Part shown: positions 10,701 through 22,200 of the stretch, in pieces | How the letters are laid out: each line of letters starts with the position of its first letter | Numbering within the stretch: position 1 is the first letter of the stretch | Source of the DNA: Lotus japonicus | Taxonomy: Eukaryota; Streptophyta; Magnoliopsida; Fabales; Fabaceae | Assembly: GCF_012489685.1 (NCBI RefSeq) | Contig: NC_080044.1 | Span: forward strand, 72,588,732 to 72,652,731 | DNA length: 64,000 bases | Direction of reading: 5' to 3' | Translations under genes and position numbers: made by a program | The notes under the pieces: generated by a model | The model's input: only the letters and a program-made list of their open reading frames with translations | Told to the model about the DNA's origin: nothing | Database searches by the model: none

Positions 10701-13259
10701 ATTTGGAGGTCTGAGCAATGTGAGACAGACTGATAAAAACCCTTTTGGGTCATCTTCTGCTGGAAAGTTTCTGGAGGCTGACTCTTTGTCAACGGGAACT
10801 GAGAGCCCAAGAATGTTAGAAGACACAGGCAACCTAAATTCAGACATCCACATGAATTCACAAGAAAGGAAGCATCTCCTAGCCACAAAAATAGGAGAGC
10901 TCGAAAGAGTTCAAGAAAGAGTGGTCGCTTCTTCAGCAATTTCATGTCAGCAGCAAGATTCTTTAAGTACAAGGGGTACTGTGGCTGGTAATAATCATTT
11001 GGATGAAGTTGGCAATGCTAATATGCAGGTTGGAAGGTCTAATCAACCTTCTATTGTTGGCTCCAATAGCTGGACTGGATTTACTGGTCATAATGAAGCT
11101 TCGAAGGGACCTCCTCAGATCCCTACTATTCAACATGAGTTGCCTACAGAAAGAAGAGAGAATATTCCTAGTCCGTTTCAAAATGTTGGTAACAGTTGTG
11201 GTTCCCTCAATCACAATTCTGTTAATCACTTGGCTTCTTATTCTTTGAAAGAGCACTGGAAACTTGTTCCAGAGACAGATCGTGATCCTCATGGAGCAAC
11301 TGTGATGAAGGATGGAAATGCAATGACAAAAAATGTTTCTTCAGGTGAAAGCCATACTCAATATGGATGCAATCAGCTATATTTGATAATGATGTTCGAT
11401 ATTTGATGCTTATGTTCTTCGTGTTACTTCAAGTGTCAGTAATCCATGGTTTTCCTAATATTGATTACAATTACTTGTTCTGATTGATGATGCATCAAAA
11501 CATGGTATTTCTTTTGCTGCAGATCAAGAAGGGAATGAGATATTGGTATCGTCTGATTTGTCGTCTTCTAAAAAATATACGATGTCAGAAAGATGGATTA
11601 TGGATCAGCAGAGAAAGAGGCTTCTTGTTGAGCAAAATTGGGTACAAAAACATCAGAAAACAAAGGAAAGAATGACGGCATGCTTTCACAAGTTAAAGGT
11701 TTGTTTTACGTTCAACTGCCAGTATTTATAGTTTAATGCTTAATATGCTCTCCATTGACCTTCAATTATTTTGCACATCACATGTATACCATATATGGAT
11801 GATGGTAATGATTAAATGTTGCATGCACATCATGGTCTGTGCTTCATTCGTTGTGTTGCAGGAAAATGTGAGCTCATCTGAAGACATTTCTGCCAAAACC
11901 AAAAGTGTTATAGAGTTGAAAAAACTTCAACTATTGGAGCTCCAACGTCGTCTCCGGAGGTAATTTATATTATTGATGCGAATAGTTTATTGTCTGCTTC
12001 AACACTCAATTTGACATATTTTTCCTTTGTGGACAGTGATTTTTTGAATGATTTTTTCAAACCAATTACAACTGAAATGGAACATTTGAAATCAATTAAG
12101 AAACATAGGCATGGTAGGAGGGTCAAACAACTTGAAAGGTATGAGCAGAAAATGAAGGAAGAGCGTCAGAAGCGGATTCGTGAGAGACAGAAGGAGTTTT
12201 TCAGTGAGATAGAAGTACACAAGTATGTGTTTTTTTCCTCCATTTCTACATGTTTTTTTACCTCTGCCATTTTCCAATGCGTTGTAGTAGATAAATATAA
12301 AACAGTGTTACATGTACTCTTTCTCTCAAACACTTCTGTTATTACTTGGAAATTAAGGGAAAAACTTGATGATGTATTCAAAATCAAGAAGGAACGGTGG
12401 AAGGGTTTCAACAGATATGTGAAGGAGTTCCATAAAAGAAAAGAACGTATTCATCGCGAGAAAGTTGATAGAATCCAGCGAGAGAAGATTAATTTGCTAA
12501 AAATAAACGATGTGGAGGGCTATCTTCGAATGGTGCAGGTAGGTTTATTTTCTTATATAAATAGATAAATGGCTTGCATTTAAGTGTGCATGCTTAATAA
12601 CATCTTCAACGGTACATTAGGATGCAAAATCAGATCGTGTAAAACAACTTCTAAAAGAGACTGAAAAGTATCTTCAAAAGCTTGGGTCCAAGCTACAAGC
12701 AGCGAAGGCTGCAGCAGGACGTTTTGGGCATGATATTGATGAAACAGGAAGTCGTAGTTTTCTTGACAATAGTGAAACTACTTTGGAAAATGAGGATGAG
12801 GCTGATCAGGCAAAGGTAAGTTCCCTACACAACTCTGTCTTAAGTTAAATCTTAATTCTTAAATATGTTACTCATTTGTTTCTATTCTGTTTTACAGCAT
12901 TATATGGAAAGCAATGAAAAATATTATCTGATGGCCCACAGGTATTATTTGTTATGTACTTATGCACTCTTCAAAATAGGTTTCTTGTATTGTAAGTTCA
13001 TGTTATACTTTTACTATTGATGAAAGGATGATAAGCGTTGGGGACTGTAGTTTTAGTGGTTTGTTTCAATTTTGAAGTTTCAAGGGCTTATAAGTGCTCA
13101 TGATCTATTGGTTCCATCTATCCATAAATATCTTTGTGAAATATCTACTACGTGGTGGAGCTCTCCTGATTCATTCTAAGCAACTCTTTTTTCCCCCTGC
13201 AGTATAAAGGAGAGCGTTGCAGAGCAGCCGTCTTGTTTGCTGGGCGGGAAATTAAGGGA
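7642..13259 (+). other. SYD: SYD-like N-terminal segment: exons 1-15 (residues 1-987), HSA domain
   Basis: Exons: 7642-7746, 7845-7906, 8468-8556, 8646-9308, 9910-10028, 10204-10373, 10467-10531, 10595-11344, 11523-11698, 11862-11959, 12037-12222, 12358-12538, 12621-12815, 12898-12941, 13203-13259. Exon 4 encodes basic stretches ([15 protein letters not shown]). Exon 6 carries a QLQ-like helix, QQLKQLRAQ, near residues 387-395. Exons 11-12 encode the HSA domain (about 770-888), a highly charged long helix that in SWI/SNF ATPases binds actin and actin-related proteins. The acceptor of exon 8 (ending GGAG at 10594) is atypical, but it is the one that keeps frame. Confidence 0.88.
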
Positions 13260-16200
13260 GTATGTTAAATATTTATCCTTTTAGTTTTATAATTCATGTA
13301 ATTTAGTCAACACATATGTTTGTGTCTTGCAATGGAGATCGAAGTTTTTTTAGGTGATTTAGTGAAATGGTAGGGTAATTTTTTGTAATTAGGCATCGTC
13401 TTTGGCTCAGTGGGGGATTTTATTCTTCTCACACTTTTTGTCTGTGTTCTTAAAAAATCTTGTTTGATGAACAGGGATTTTGAACTAACATTCTTTTTTT
13501 CTGTCTGTGGACTTACATTCCTTGTGATTGCAATTTTTGTCCTTAGATATCAAATGAATGGCCTGAGGTGGCTGGTTTCCCTATACAACAATCACTTGAA
13601 TGGAATCCTTGCTGATGAAATGGGACTTGGTAAAACAGTCCAGGTAATCTATTTTTTTAACTTAGAAACTTAATGTACTTAGCTGGATTTCCGATTTCGT
13701 TCTTTTTATCTTTGTTCACTATTAGCATTTTTGCAGAGTGTTATTTACTATCTCCTTACCTTCTGGATAATGTATGTTTTTGGGGTAGACACTAAGGATG
13801 CTGGAGAATATTTTGCACCAAATGATAGGAAGAAATTTTGTATCTATAAAATCCCAATTTCGTTACATTTTGTAGGTTATTTCTCTGATTTGCTACCTGA
13901 TGGAAACAAAAAATGATAGAGGACCATTTCTTGTTGTCGTGCCCTCTTCAGTTCTACCTGGTTGGGACTCGGAAATAAACTTTTGGGCTCCTGGTATTCA
14001 TAAAATTGTCTATTCTGGACCGCCAGAGGAGAGGCGTCGTTTATTCAAGTAATTGGACTTTAGAATATCAACCCCTTCATCTGTTTGATGCTTTTGTCAT
14101 GGTGCATGTTCCTTATTAGTTCTTCTCTTATTTTAGGGAAAGGATTGTTCATCAGAAATTCAACGTTCTTTTGACCACATATGAATATCTGATGAACAAG
14201 CACGATAGACCAAAGCTGAGCAAAATACATTGGCACTACATAATAATTGATGAAGGCCACCGCATAAAGAATGCGTCTTGCAAGTTGAATGCTGACTTGA
14301 AATACTATCAGAGCTCTCACAGATTGCTGTTAACTGGAACACCATTGCAGGTTTTTTTCTTTTCCCCCTTTGAGTTTTCCTTTCTTGGGGCTCTCATTGC
14401 AGTTTACTTTGGATTTTCCCGTGTACCATTTGAATTTTTCTGTAATATTTTCAATCATATGCTTGTGCTTTTTCTTGGGAATGATAGAGTAGAGAGTTTC
14501 TTTAGAGCCCTTCTTGCAGGCTCCTGTTATGTCCTTCGTTTCTTTTGTGCCCTTGTTTCTATAACATATGTTTTTTTTATATGCAGAACAATCTTGAAGA
14601 ACTATGGGCACTACTTAACTTCTTGTTACCGAACATATTCAATTCATCGGAGGACTTCTCTCAATGGTTTAACAAGCCATTTCAGAGTGCTGGAGATAGC
14701 TCGGCTGATGAAGTAAGTTTCGGCTCATTTCTGTTCATATCTGTAAAATTTAGATAGTCTTGACTCTGAGTTCTAATTTAAACTTAATTGATTCCTCTTT
14801 TGCCTATACTGTTGTCTTCTATTTGTAACTAGGCTTTACTGTCTGAGGAGGAGAATCTCTTGATCATAAATCGTCTGCACCAAGTTTTGAGACCATTTGT
14901 ACTCCGGAGGCTGAAACACAAGGTTTTTATTACTAACCTTTAAGCCTATTATTATGGATAGTTCCTACTTTTTGAGATTTCTGTATACTGTGATAAAAGT
15001 TTATTCTTATGAAAAAACATGGCTTATGATTTTTGTATAGATTCTTGGAATCAAATAGTTCATTCTCAATAATATGTCAAATAAAATTATTAATAGTTTT
15101 ATTTATATTATTATGTTATCTTAACATGCCTTCTGATGATGAATGTGTCACTGAATTCTTTTGTTTATTTTTTGGTGACTATATCTATATGTTCCAGTTT
15201 GAGAGCGAATGTTATAAATAATGTAAATAGCATATCTACTATTTAGGTGTCGATTTTGTATTGTATATTATGATGTTTTTTTATCGGTCAAATTTCCCCT
15301 CCAGGGATGGGATTTGATCCCTGGACCTTTCCCTCCCCAACACATATGTCCCCCAACTTTTACCACTTGAGCTGTCATTCGGGGACATTGTATAATATTA
15401 TGTAAATCTGGTAATTAGTAATTGTTGATCCTTGTATACACGACACCCACTATTTATAGTACTCTGTAATTTAGATACACGAATTCACTCAATACTTTAT
15501 CATTTTCTCAGTCTCAAGTCTCAAGTCTCAACACTTGTGTTTCCAATTGTTTTTAGGTTGAGAATGAGCTGCCTGAGAAGATTGAGAGACTTGTAAGATG
15601 TGAGGCTTCTTCATATCAAAAACTTTTGATGAAGAGAGTGGAAGAAAATCTTGGTTCTATTGGCCCTTCAAAGGTATCCTTTCTTCTGTGTTTATTAATG
15701 TTTCTAGTCCTTTTGATTGTGGACTATAATTTATTTCCCCCTTTTTACCTTTGGAATGGAATAACTTTGCTGTGTAGTAGATAGACATATGTGTAGTTAT
15801 TCTGGTGGTGTAATTGAAGTTCTTGATTGTTAGGCTCGATCAGTACACAACTCTGTCATGGAGCTTCGTAATATCTGTAATCATCCATATCTCAGCCAGC
15901 TTCATGTAGAAGAGGTATTTTCCTGTCCGATATACGGTTCTTCTCTGACATGAATCTATTTCGTTAAAATTGAATTATGATTTTAACTCCAACTCTCTCA
16001 AAAATTGGATTTTTTTGCTATTCTAGTTTCAGTGTGATGCTGATGATACTGATTTTTTTATGTGAAACTGAGATTGTATTACATTTTTAAATTTTTTAAA
16101 TCATGAATGAAACATCATGTTCAAGATGATATCCTAACCTAAATTGGCAGAACCTGGCAAAAGAAATATTATATTCAAACAAGGCTATAAGATTTAGGGT

Positions 16201-19200
16201 ATATTTGTTTGTACAGTATGTTGGGCTTGTTTCATGTGACCAACTAGAAAACCTCTTGTGACCTGACAAGGAATTTTCTGTGAGATTTGTGGTGGAAAGT
16301 GTTGAATGCATAAAATGAGATGTGTAGAGTGACAAAGATCCGGGCAAGAATGAGGATTAATGTGTATTGGGGTGAGGCTTTGCATAGTTCGCAGATACTC
16401 CTTGTAATGTTCATTGATCACACTGAACTGTGGGAATGTAGCCAGTAGTTTGATTCCTTGTTCATTTCTCTTTTTCCTGTTTTATGTTTGTGAATCTGGT
16501 TGTAATGATAGACTTGTTTAGGGTTTTAATCGCTTTCTAACTTTAATAATGCAGCCAGAAAGTTGTAATTTGTTGCAGAGGTCATAACTTATACTTTGAA
16601 AATGGGTTTGTTTAATCTGTCTGAAGTAGTTTATTTAGTTGACTACTTCAGCCAGAGGTAAAGCTTGTATGATTCGACGCTGGTTATTCTTATTTTTGGA
16701 GGGAGGGTGGTATGCTCCAATATGACGTTTTGCCATTGGCAGGTGGAGAGCTTTATACCTAAGCATTATCTGCCGCCAATTATTAGACTTTGTGGGAAGC
16801 TTGAGATGTTGGATCGTATATTACCTAAATTGAAAGCAACAGATCATCGGGTATGAAACATCCTATTTAATTTCTCTGGGTTGGCTACATTTGACTTCTT
16901 TGACAATATTGACATGAGTTGCTATAACAGTGAAGATATTTTGTAAACTTATTTATGGTGCTTCTGTTTATTTAAGATATTGTTGTTTTGTTGCTCCTTT
17001 TGATGCTGAATGTGCTTGACAGTTTATTTTCCCTCTGCTAAATCTATGGACCTGTACTGGTTCTTATTGTGATGAGTAACTTATCTTTTCTATCAATGTT
17101 TTTTAACTCTTAATATTTGGTTTCATACTGTCAATGCTTTTACAGATTCTATTCTTTTCAACGATGACTAGGCTTCTGGATGTTATGGAGGAATACTTAA
17201 CCTTAAAACAATATCGTTACCTCCGGTTGGATGGGCATACATCAGGAAATGATCGTGGTGGTCTTATTGATCAATTTAACCGACCGGATTCTCCATATTT
17301 TATTTTCTTACTCAGGTAATTTTAACTTCTGTTAGATTACCATTTGTGGCAGTGAAATAGTCAATTAAAACTGTATTTAGAAATGTAATATAAAACCCTT
17401 CATTTATCTTACCCAACCGCTTAGGTTCTTAGGTTAATTGGTTCATGAATCATGATATGATATTAGAGCCTCTATGATCAAATGGTATAAGGTTTGTTCT
17501 TTGTTGTCTTTATTATTCTAATAAAAAGTTGAATTTCAACACAAGCTAGGTGGACTTGTGCATTGTTCGCTGTTAGGAACCAGAAAATAGCACAATGACT
17601 GAGAGTGAAAATAGGATAGATGAACACTGAATCCTCTGGAAAATACCCAGAAGCAGTGTTTTAGGGAATTACAAATAACAGTAGAAAATTAAAGATAAGA
17701 AACTGAGGCAATTCGAGAGTGCCTCTACTCTCCCAAGCCTAATCCCAAATCAAGCCTAACCTCTCTCTCACAATACACGCTTATATAGCCATTCTCACCT
17801 CAGCATTCTCTCTCTTTCACACTCCTAGCACCCTGAAGATACTGCCACATCAGCTTGGCAGTTATCACTAGTGGGAATCAATTTTATTTCCCTTTCTACC
17901 CTTCCTAACAAATACCTTAGCAATACTAGGACTACTAATATCTGGGTTCCTATCATCTCTCCCTTCCTCAAAAACATCCTTGTCCTCAAGGATGGAAGTT
18001 GGAAACATTCCTTCATGGCTGCCAAGGACTCCCATGAGCTGTCAGAATCAGGTAGGGTCTTCCACTTCATAGGCACTTCCCTATCTCCCTGCTGTCCAGA
18101 TCTTGAAATCAGTAGTTGTTCAAGTTCAGGTTGCAGTTCCCCCTCTTCATTTAAGCAAGACGGAAGAGGTTGACTCAGTAATACGCCTCCTGAATCCCAT
18201 TGTTTGAAACAGGATGTAGACCAAGTCGTTGCTGAAAAATAAGAACAACCTCCAATGTCCCATGTATTCATCTTGCATTCAATCGCAACAAGCAACCCAA
18301 GCAATAGAGTCTTAGCTGCTATCATATGTGTCCAGGACTTGCTAAAAATTTCCTTAGCAAAATCAGCTTGTGTGCAAGCATAGCAGACAGCCTGGGCAAC
18401 AAGGTCAGGTGTCCTCACCCTTCTAGAGATGAACATATGGCTAGAGATCACCGGTTGTTGTTCAGTCTCTTCATTGGCCCTCTTGACATCAAGTGTTCTA
18501 CAAGTCATTGTGGTAATAATGCAGACAGCTGTGTTCTTCATTCTTACTCTTACTGTAACTATGTCACCTTCCCCCTCAATGAGCTTCTGAATTTCCTGGG
18601 TCAACCTTCCGTATTCCAACGAGCAAATGACATAGGAGGGGTCCATGTGCTTCTCCATTGGAATGTTATTTGTGTTTTTAGCAACTGCTTTAACAACTCT
18701 CAATATCATGTAAATTACACAAGAGTCTAGTAAGCATGACTTAGAATCTTTCTGCCACTTCACATACCAAATTCCATCTGTGTTGTGAAAGGAAACAGCT
18801 TGTACCCCTTGCTTGATCATCTCATTAGGAGTAAGAGCTTTTAAAGTACTGCAGAATGGTATTTTAGATTGTACCTGGAGCTGTATTATTGTTGGAAAAT
18901 CCACATCTATACTCACTTCTACTGAGAGCCTTCTAATCCAGGGAAAACGCAAACCCGAACCAGTTGTGGCTACTTCAACAATAGCAATTTCAACCCGACA
19001 TATCTGATGTGTGAGAATCCATGAAGAATTCTTATTACACTTTTCAGGAGGATGAGGCAATTCCACCATGCCATTTTCAATTTCCCAGTAGAGTTGTGCT
19101 ACCATCATGTTATCTTCTCCAGAAACCTCTAAAGGACCTCTTAGAACAGGTCCAGACCCAACCTTGCTATTGGTAAGTAATGATAAAATTAGATGTTGGG

Positions 19201-22200
19201 CTTCAATCAAATTTCCAAGTTCAGACAAGTTCAAAAAGCTTTGTCCACGAACTCCCAAGTTTGCATTAGAATGAATAAGAGATGAATCTTTGAGAACTTG
19301 TAGGTTGCTAGCCTCAAAGAAGGATATTTGAACAATTGAACCATGTTTAGCATCCATAAACATCTTGGGATTCAACCATAGATGAACTATAACACAAGTA
19401 CGAAGAACTCCACATATCTGATTCCCTTTTTGAGAAGGCTTATTTCTATTTTCAGTTATTGGGCCACAATCTATTGATTCATATAATGGGCCCAAATTTT
19501 GTAACTTTCTCTCTATTTTGCCAAAAGCAATCAGAAGTTTAAGAAGCAAATTACCTGTTGCAACACAGCTACTATCACGTTGGGCCAGGCCCATTATGCT
19601 GAGAGAAGGGTCCAATTCCTGTTTCACCCACTTTGCCCATGCACTTGCCTTCAGACGTCTAGAAACTTCTGCTATCTTCTCTCTCATTCTCGTCGCCGGT
19701 GTAGCCTTGTCCTCCGACCTCGCCGGCGCCGGCGTTGTGGCGTACGCCGCCGGATTACATCCACAGTCCAAGTACTCCGGTGGTTTTGGTGGTGGATGTT
19801 TTTGAGTTTTTTTCCATTTTGCTCCTCTGAGCGTCTCTTCAACCACCGCATGACACGACTTATCTGGTGGTTGTGGTGGTGGCAAATTGGCCAATCCGCT
19901 TTCCGTTGCCTGCAGAGTATACAACCGTTGGTCGTAAACTGACCTTGTCCTCGTTATGAACATGGGCGTCGCCGATGTTAGCGCTGCCCCACGATATGAT
20001 TGGTCTGGTGGTACTTGTTCGATCTTCTTCTCTTCCTGATTTATCATCTCCGGTGGTGGTGGTTGCTTGACACTTAGCATCACTCCCGCCGCCTCACCTC
20101 TTGATTCCTGAAGAGTGTAGCAGATCTGGAGTTTCGCAGCAATGGTCATCTCTTCCCTTGCAACGATGATGTTCTCTGTCAGATCCTCTTCAGTTTCCTC
20201 ATTCTTTGAAATCCGGTCACCTTCGAACCGTTCATCACCAGTGCAACGAAACTTGACCCATTCTTCACACCAATTTCTTCTCAGTTCCAGGTTTGTGGCT
20301 TTGGCTTTTCTGGTTTCATCCGTCTGTTTTTCTTCCTCCCCAGTATCTTGAACTGGATCTGGCAGAAACAAATCAGAATCTGGTTCGAATTTTCTGAGTA
20401 GAGCTATCACAAAATCCATCCATGTTGCCCTCTGATTTCTTCTTTTCCAGTCGTTCCACCAAAGGAGCGCATCACGCGTCAATGCCTTCTCCGCCACTGA
20501 GAATTTCTTCTCCTCTGATATTCCCTTGGCCTCACAGTACTGCTCTACGGTGATGATCCATCCATAAGCCACTCTTCCATCAAATTCTGGAAACATCTTA
20601 GCAAATCAAAGGCTACCACAGCACCTAGATCGGTGCTCTGATACCAATGTTAGGAACCAGAAAATAGCACAATGACTGAGAGTGAAAATAGGATAGATGA
20701 ACACTGAATCCTCTGGAAAATACCCAGAAGCAGTGTTTTAGGGAATTACAAATAACAGTAGAAAATTAAAGATAAGAAACTGAGGCAATTCGAGAGTGCC
20801 TCTACTCTCCCAAGCCTAATCCCAAATCAAGCCTAACCTCTCTCTCACAATACACGCTTATATAGCCATTCTCACCTCAGCATTCTCTCTCTTTCACACT
20901 CCTAGCACCCTGAAGATACTGCCACATCAGCTTGGCAGTTATCACTAGTGGGAATCAATTTTATTTCCCTTTCTACCCTTCCTAACAAATACCTTAGCAA
21001 TACTAGGACTACTAATATCTGGGTTCCTATCATTCGCATAGGCTCCGATGACGAAGCTTGCACCATAGTTGTCCAATAGATTAATTACAGCGGACCCTTG
21101 CTTAAGAGGGTGTGTAGAAAAATAATATAAAACTGTTTGTGTTTTCACTTTTCACTCAACAATTTAAGCTATTGGAATAGTTAATTACTTAATTGAAGAC
21201 ACATAGGATTGGGGAAGAAAGGGATTTTTTTGGGGGGGGGGGGGTGCAGCTGGTGGTTTCCGGGTTGAACTCTTGACATCTGTTCAAATCTTCTTCACAT
21301 CATTTTTAAAGGTTAAAATCTTAAACTATATTTCTAATTGAAATTATACTATGAAAAAAGTCAAAAAGTAGATCTTTTCTTTGTCTAACTTAAAATTAAG
21401 TGATAAATTAAGCGATAGCCATCTTGTCTTTTTCATATGAACCATAAGAAGAGGGATGTGGGCACTCTTGTGCCAAACTGAAACATCAAATTTAAATGGC
21501 TTATGACTATAAGTTTTCATGGTTACCATAATGCCGGCTTCCTGAAAATTATGAAAGCAATCAGTTTAAACCAAGTGTGCATTCTCTTTCTAAATCAGAA
21601 ATTTTGAGATATTGACTTGAACCTAAAGCCAAAAATTTGCACCCAATGCTTTCTAATTTGCAGGTTCCTAGCGTTGATGCGTGTAAGTGGTAGCTAATAT
21701 AATTGATGTAATAATGATCACAATTCTTCTCTCGCTCACTGATAAATTTTCAAGATTTCTATGTCTCTGTCTGGACGCACTTCCATATATTTCTTTATGA
21801 AATACATTTCACTGCGATAAGCAAGTGTGTCACTGAAACTTAATACATACTTTGATTTACTTTGTAAATATGATTGCGGTCTTGCAAATTTTCAGAGGGA
21901 GTTGTTTCACAAATGTATTTGGTGGGTTTTTCTGCCACATTTCTAGTTCATGAGTTTAAGCTATAATCTTAAGGACATAATAAATCAGGCCTACTTCATC
22001 TTACTTTCATGGTTATCTTCATGTTATATTATCTTTAATATTGCTGACATTCATCTATTGTTACAACTTTCAAGCATTCGAGCTGGTGGTGTTGGAGTGA
22101 ATCTTCAAGCTGCTGACACAGTGATCTTATTTGACACTGACTGGAATCCACAGGCAATGCAATTTCTTTTTTATGATTTCCATTGTAAATTGTTTACTTT

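Larger units (their letters stand above)
17571..21032 (-). mobile_element. Complete non-autonomous Ty3/gypsy-type LTR retrotransposon inside SYD-like intron 24
   Basis: Two 385-base direct repeats (17571-17955 and 20648-21032), identical by eye, begin TGTTAGGAACC and end GGTTCCTATCA. The insertion is flanked by the 5-base duplication TTCGC (17566-17570 and 21033-21037). A primer binding site TGGTATCAGAGC lies next to the right LTR and a polypurine tract GAGGAAGGGAGAGA next to the left one, so the element is transcribed leftward, antisense to the host gene. Total length is 3462 bases. It codes for one long ORF but no recognisable protease, reverse transcriptase, RNase H or integrase, so it must be mobilised in trans. 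Identical LTRs suggest a recent insertion. Confidence 0.93.

Noticed and set aside
10656..11292. Antisense frames opposite SYD-like exon 8
   Set aside because: The plus strand has an established exon here; the antisense frames lack any recognisable motif.
12166..12568. Longer frame reading through the intron between SYD-like exons 11 and 12
   Set aside because: The insert breaks the HSA helix, and canonical GTATGT and AAG borders restore it exactly.
17400..17566. Old LTR/PBS-like phrase (ATATTAGAGCCTC) left of the retrotransposon
   Set aside because: Only one short degenerate phrase, with no paired LTR or duplication.
18326..20351. Plus-strand open frames within the retrotransposon
   Set aside because: They are antisense shadows of the 923-residue ORF and have no family resemblance.
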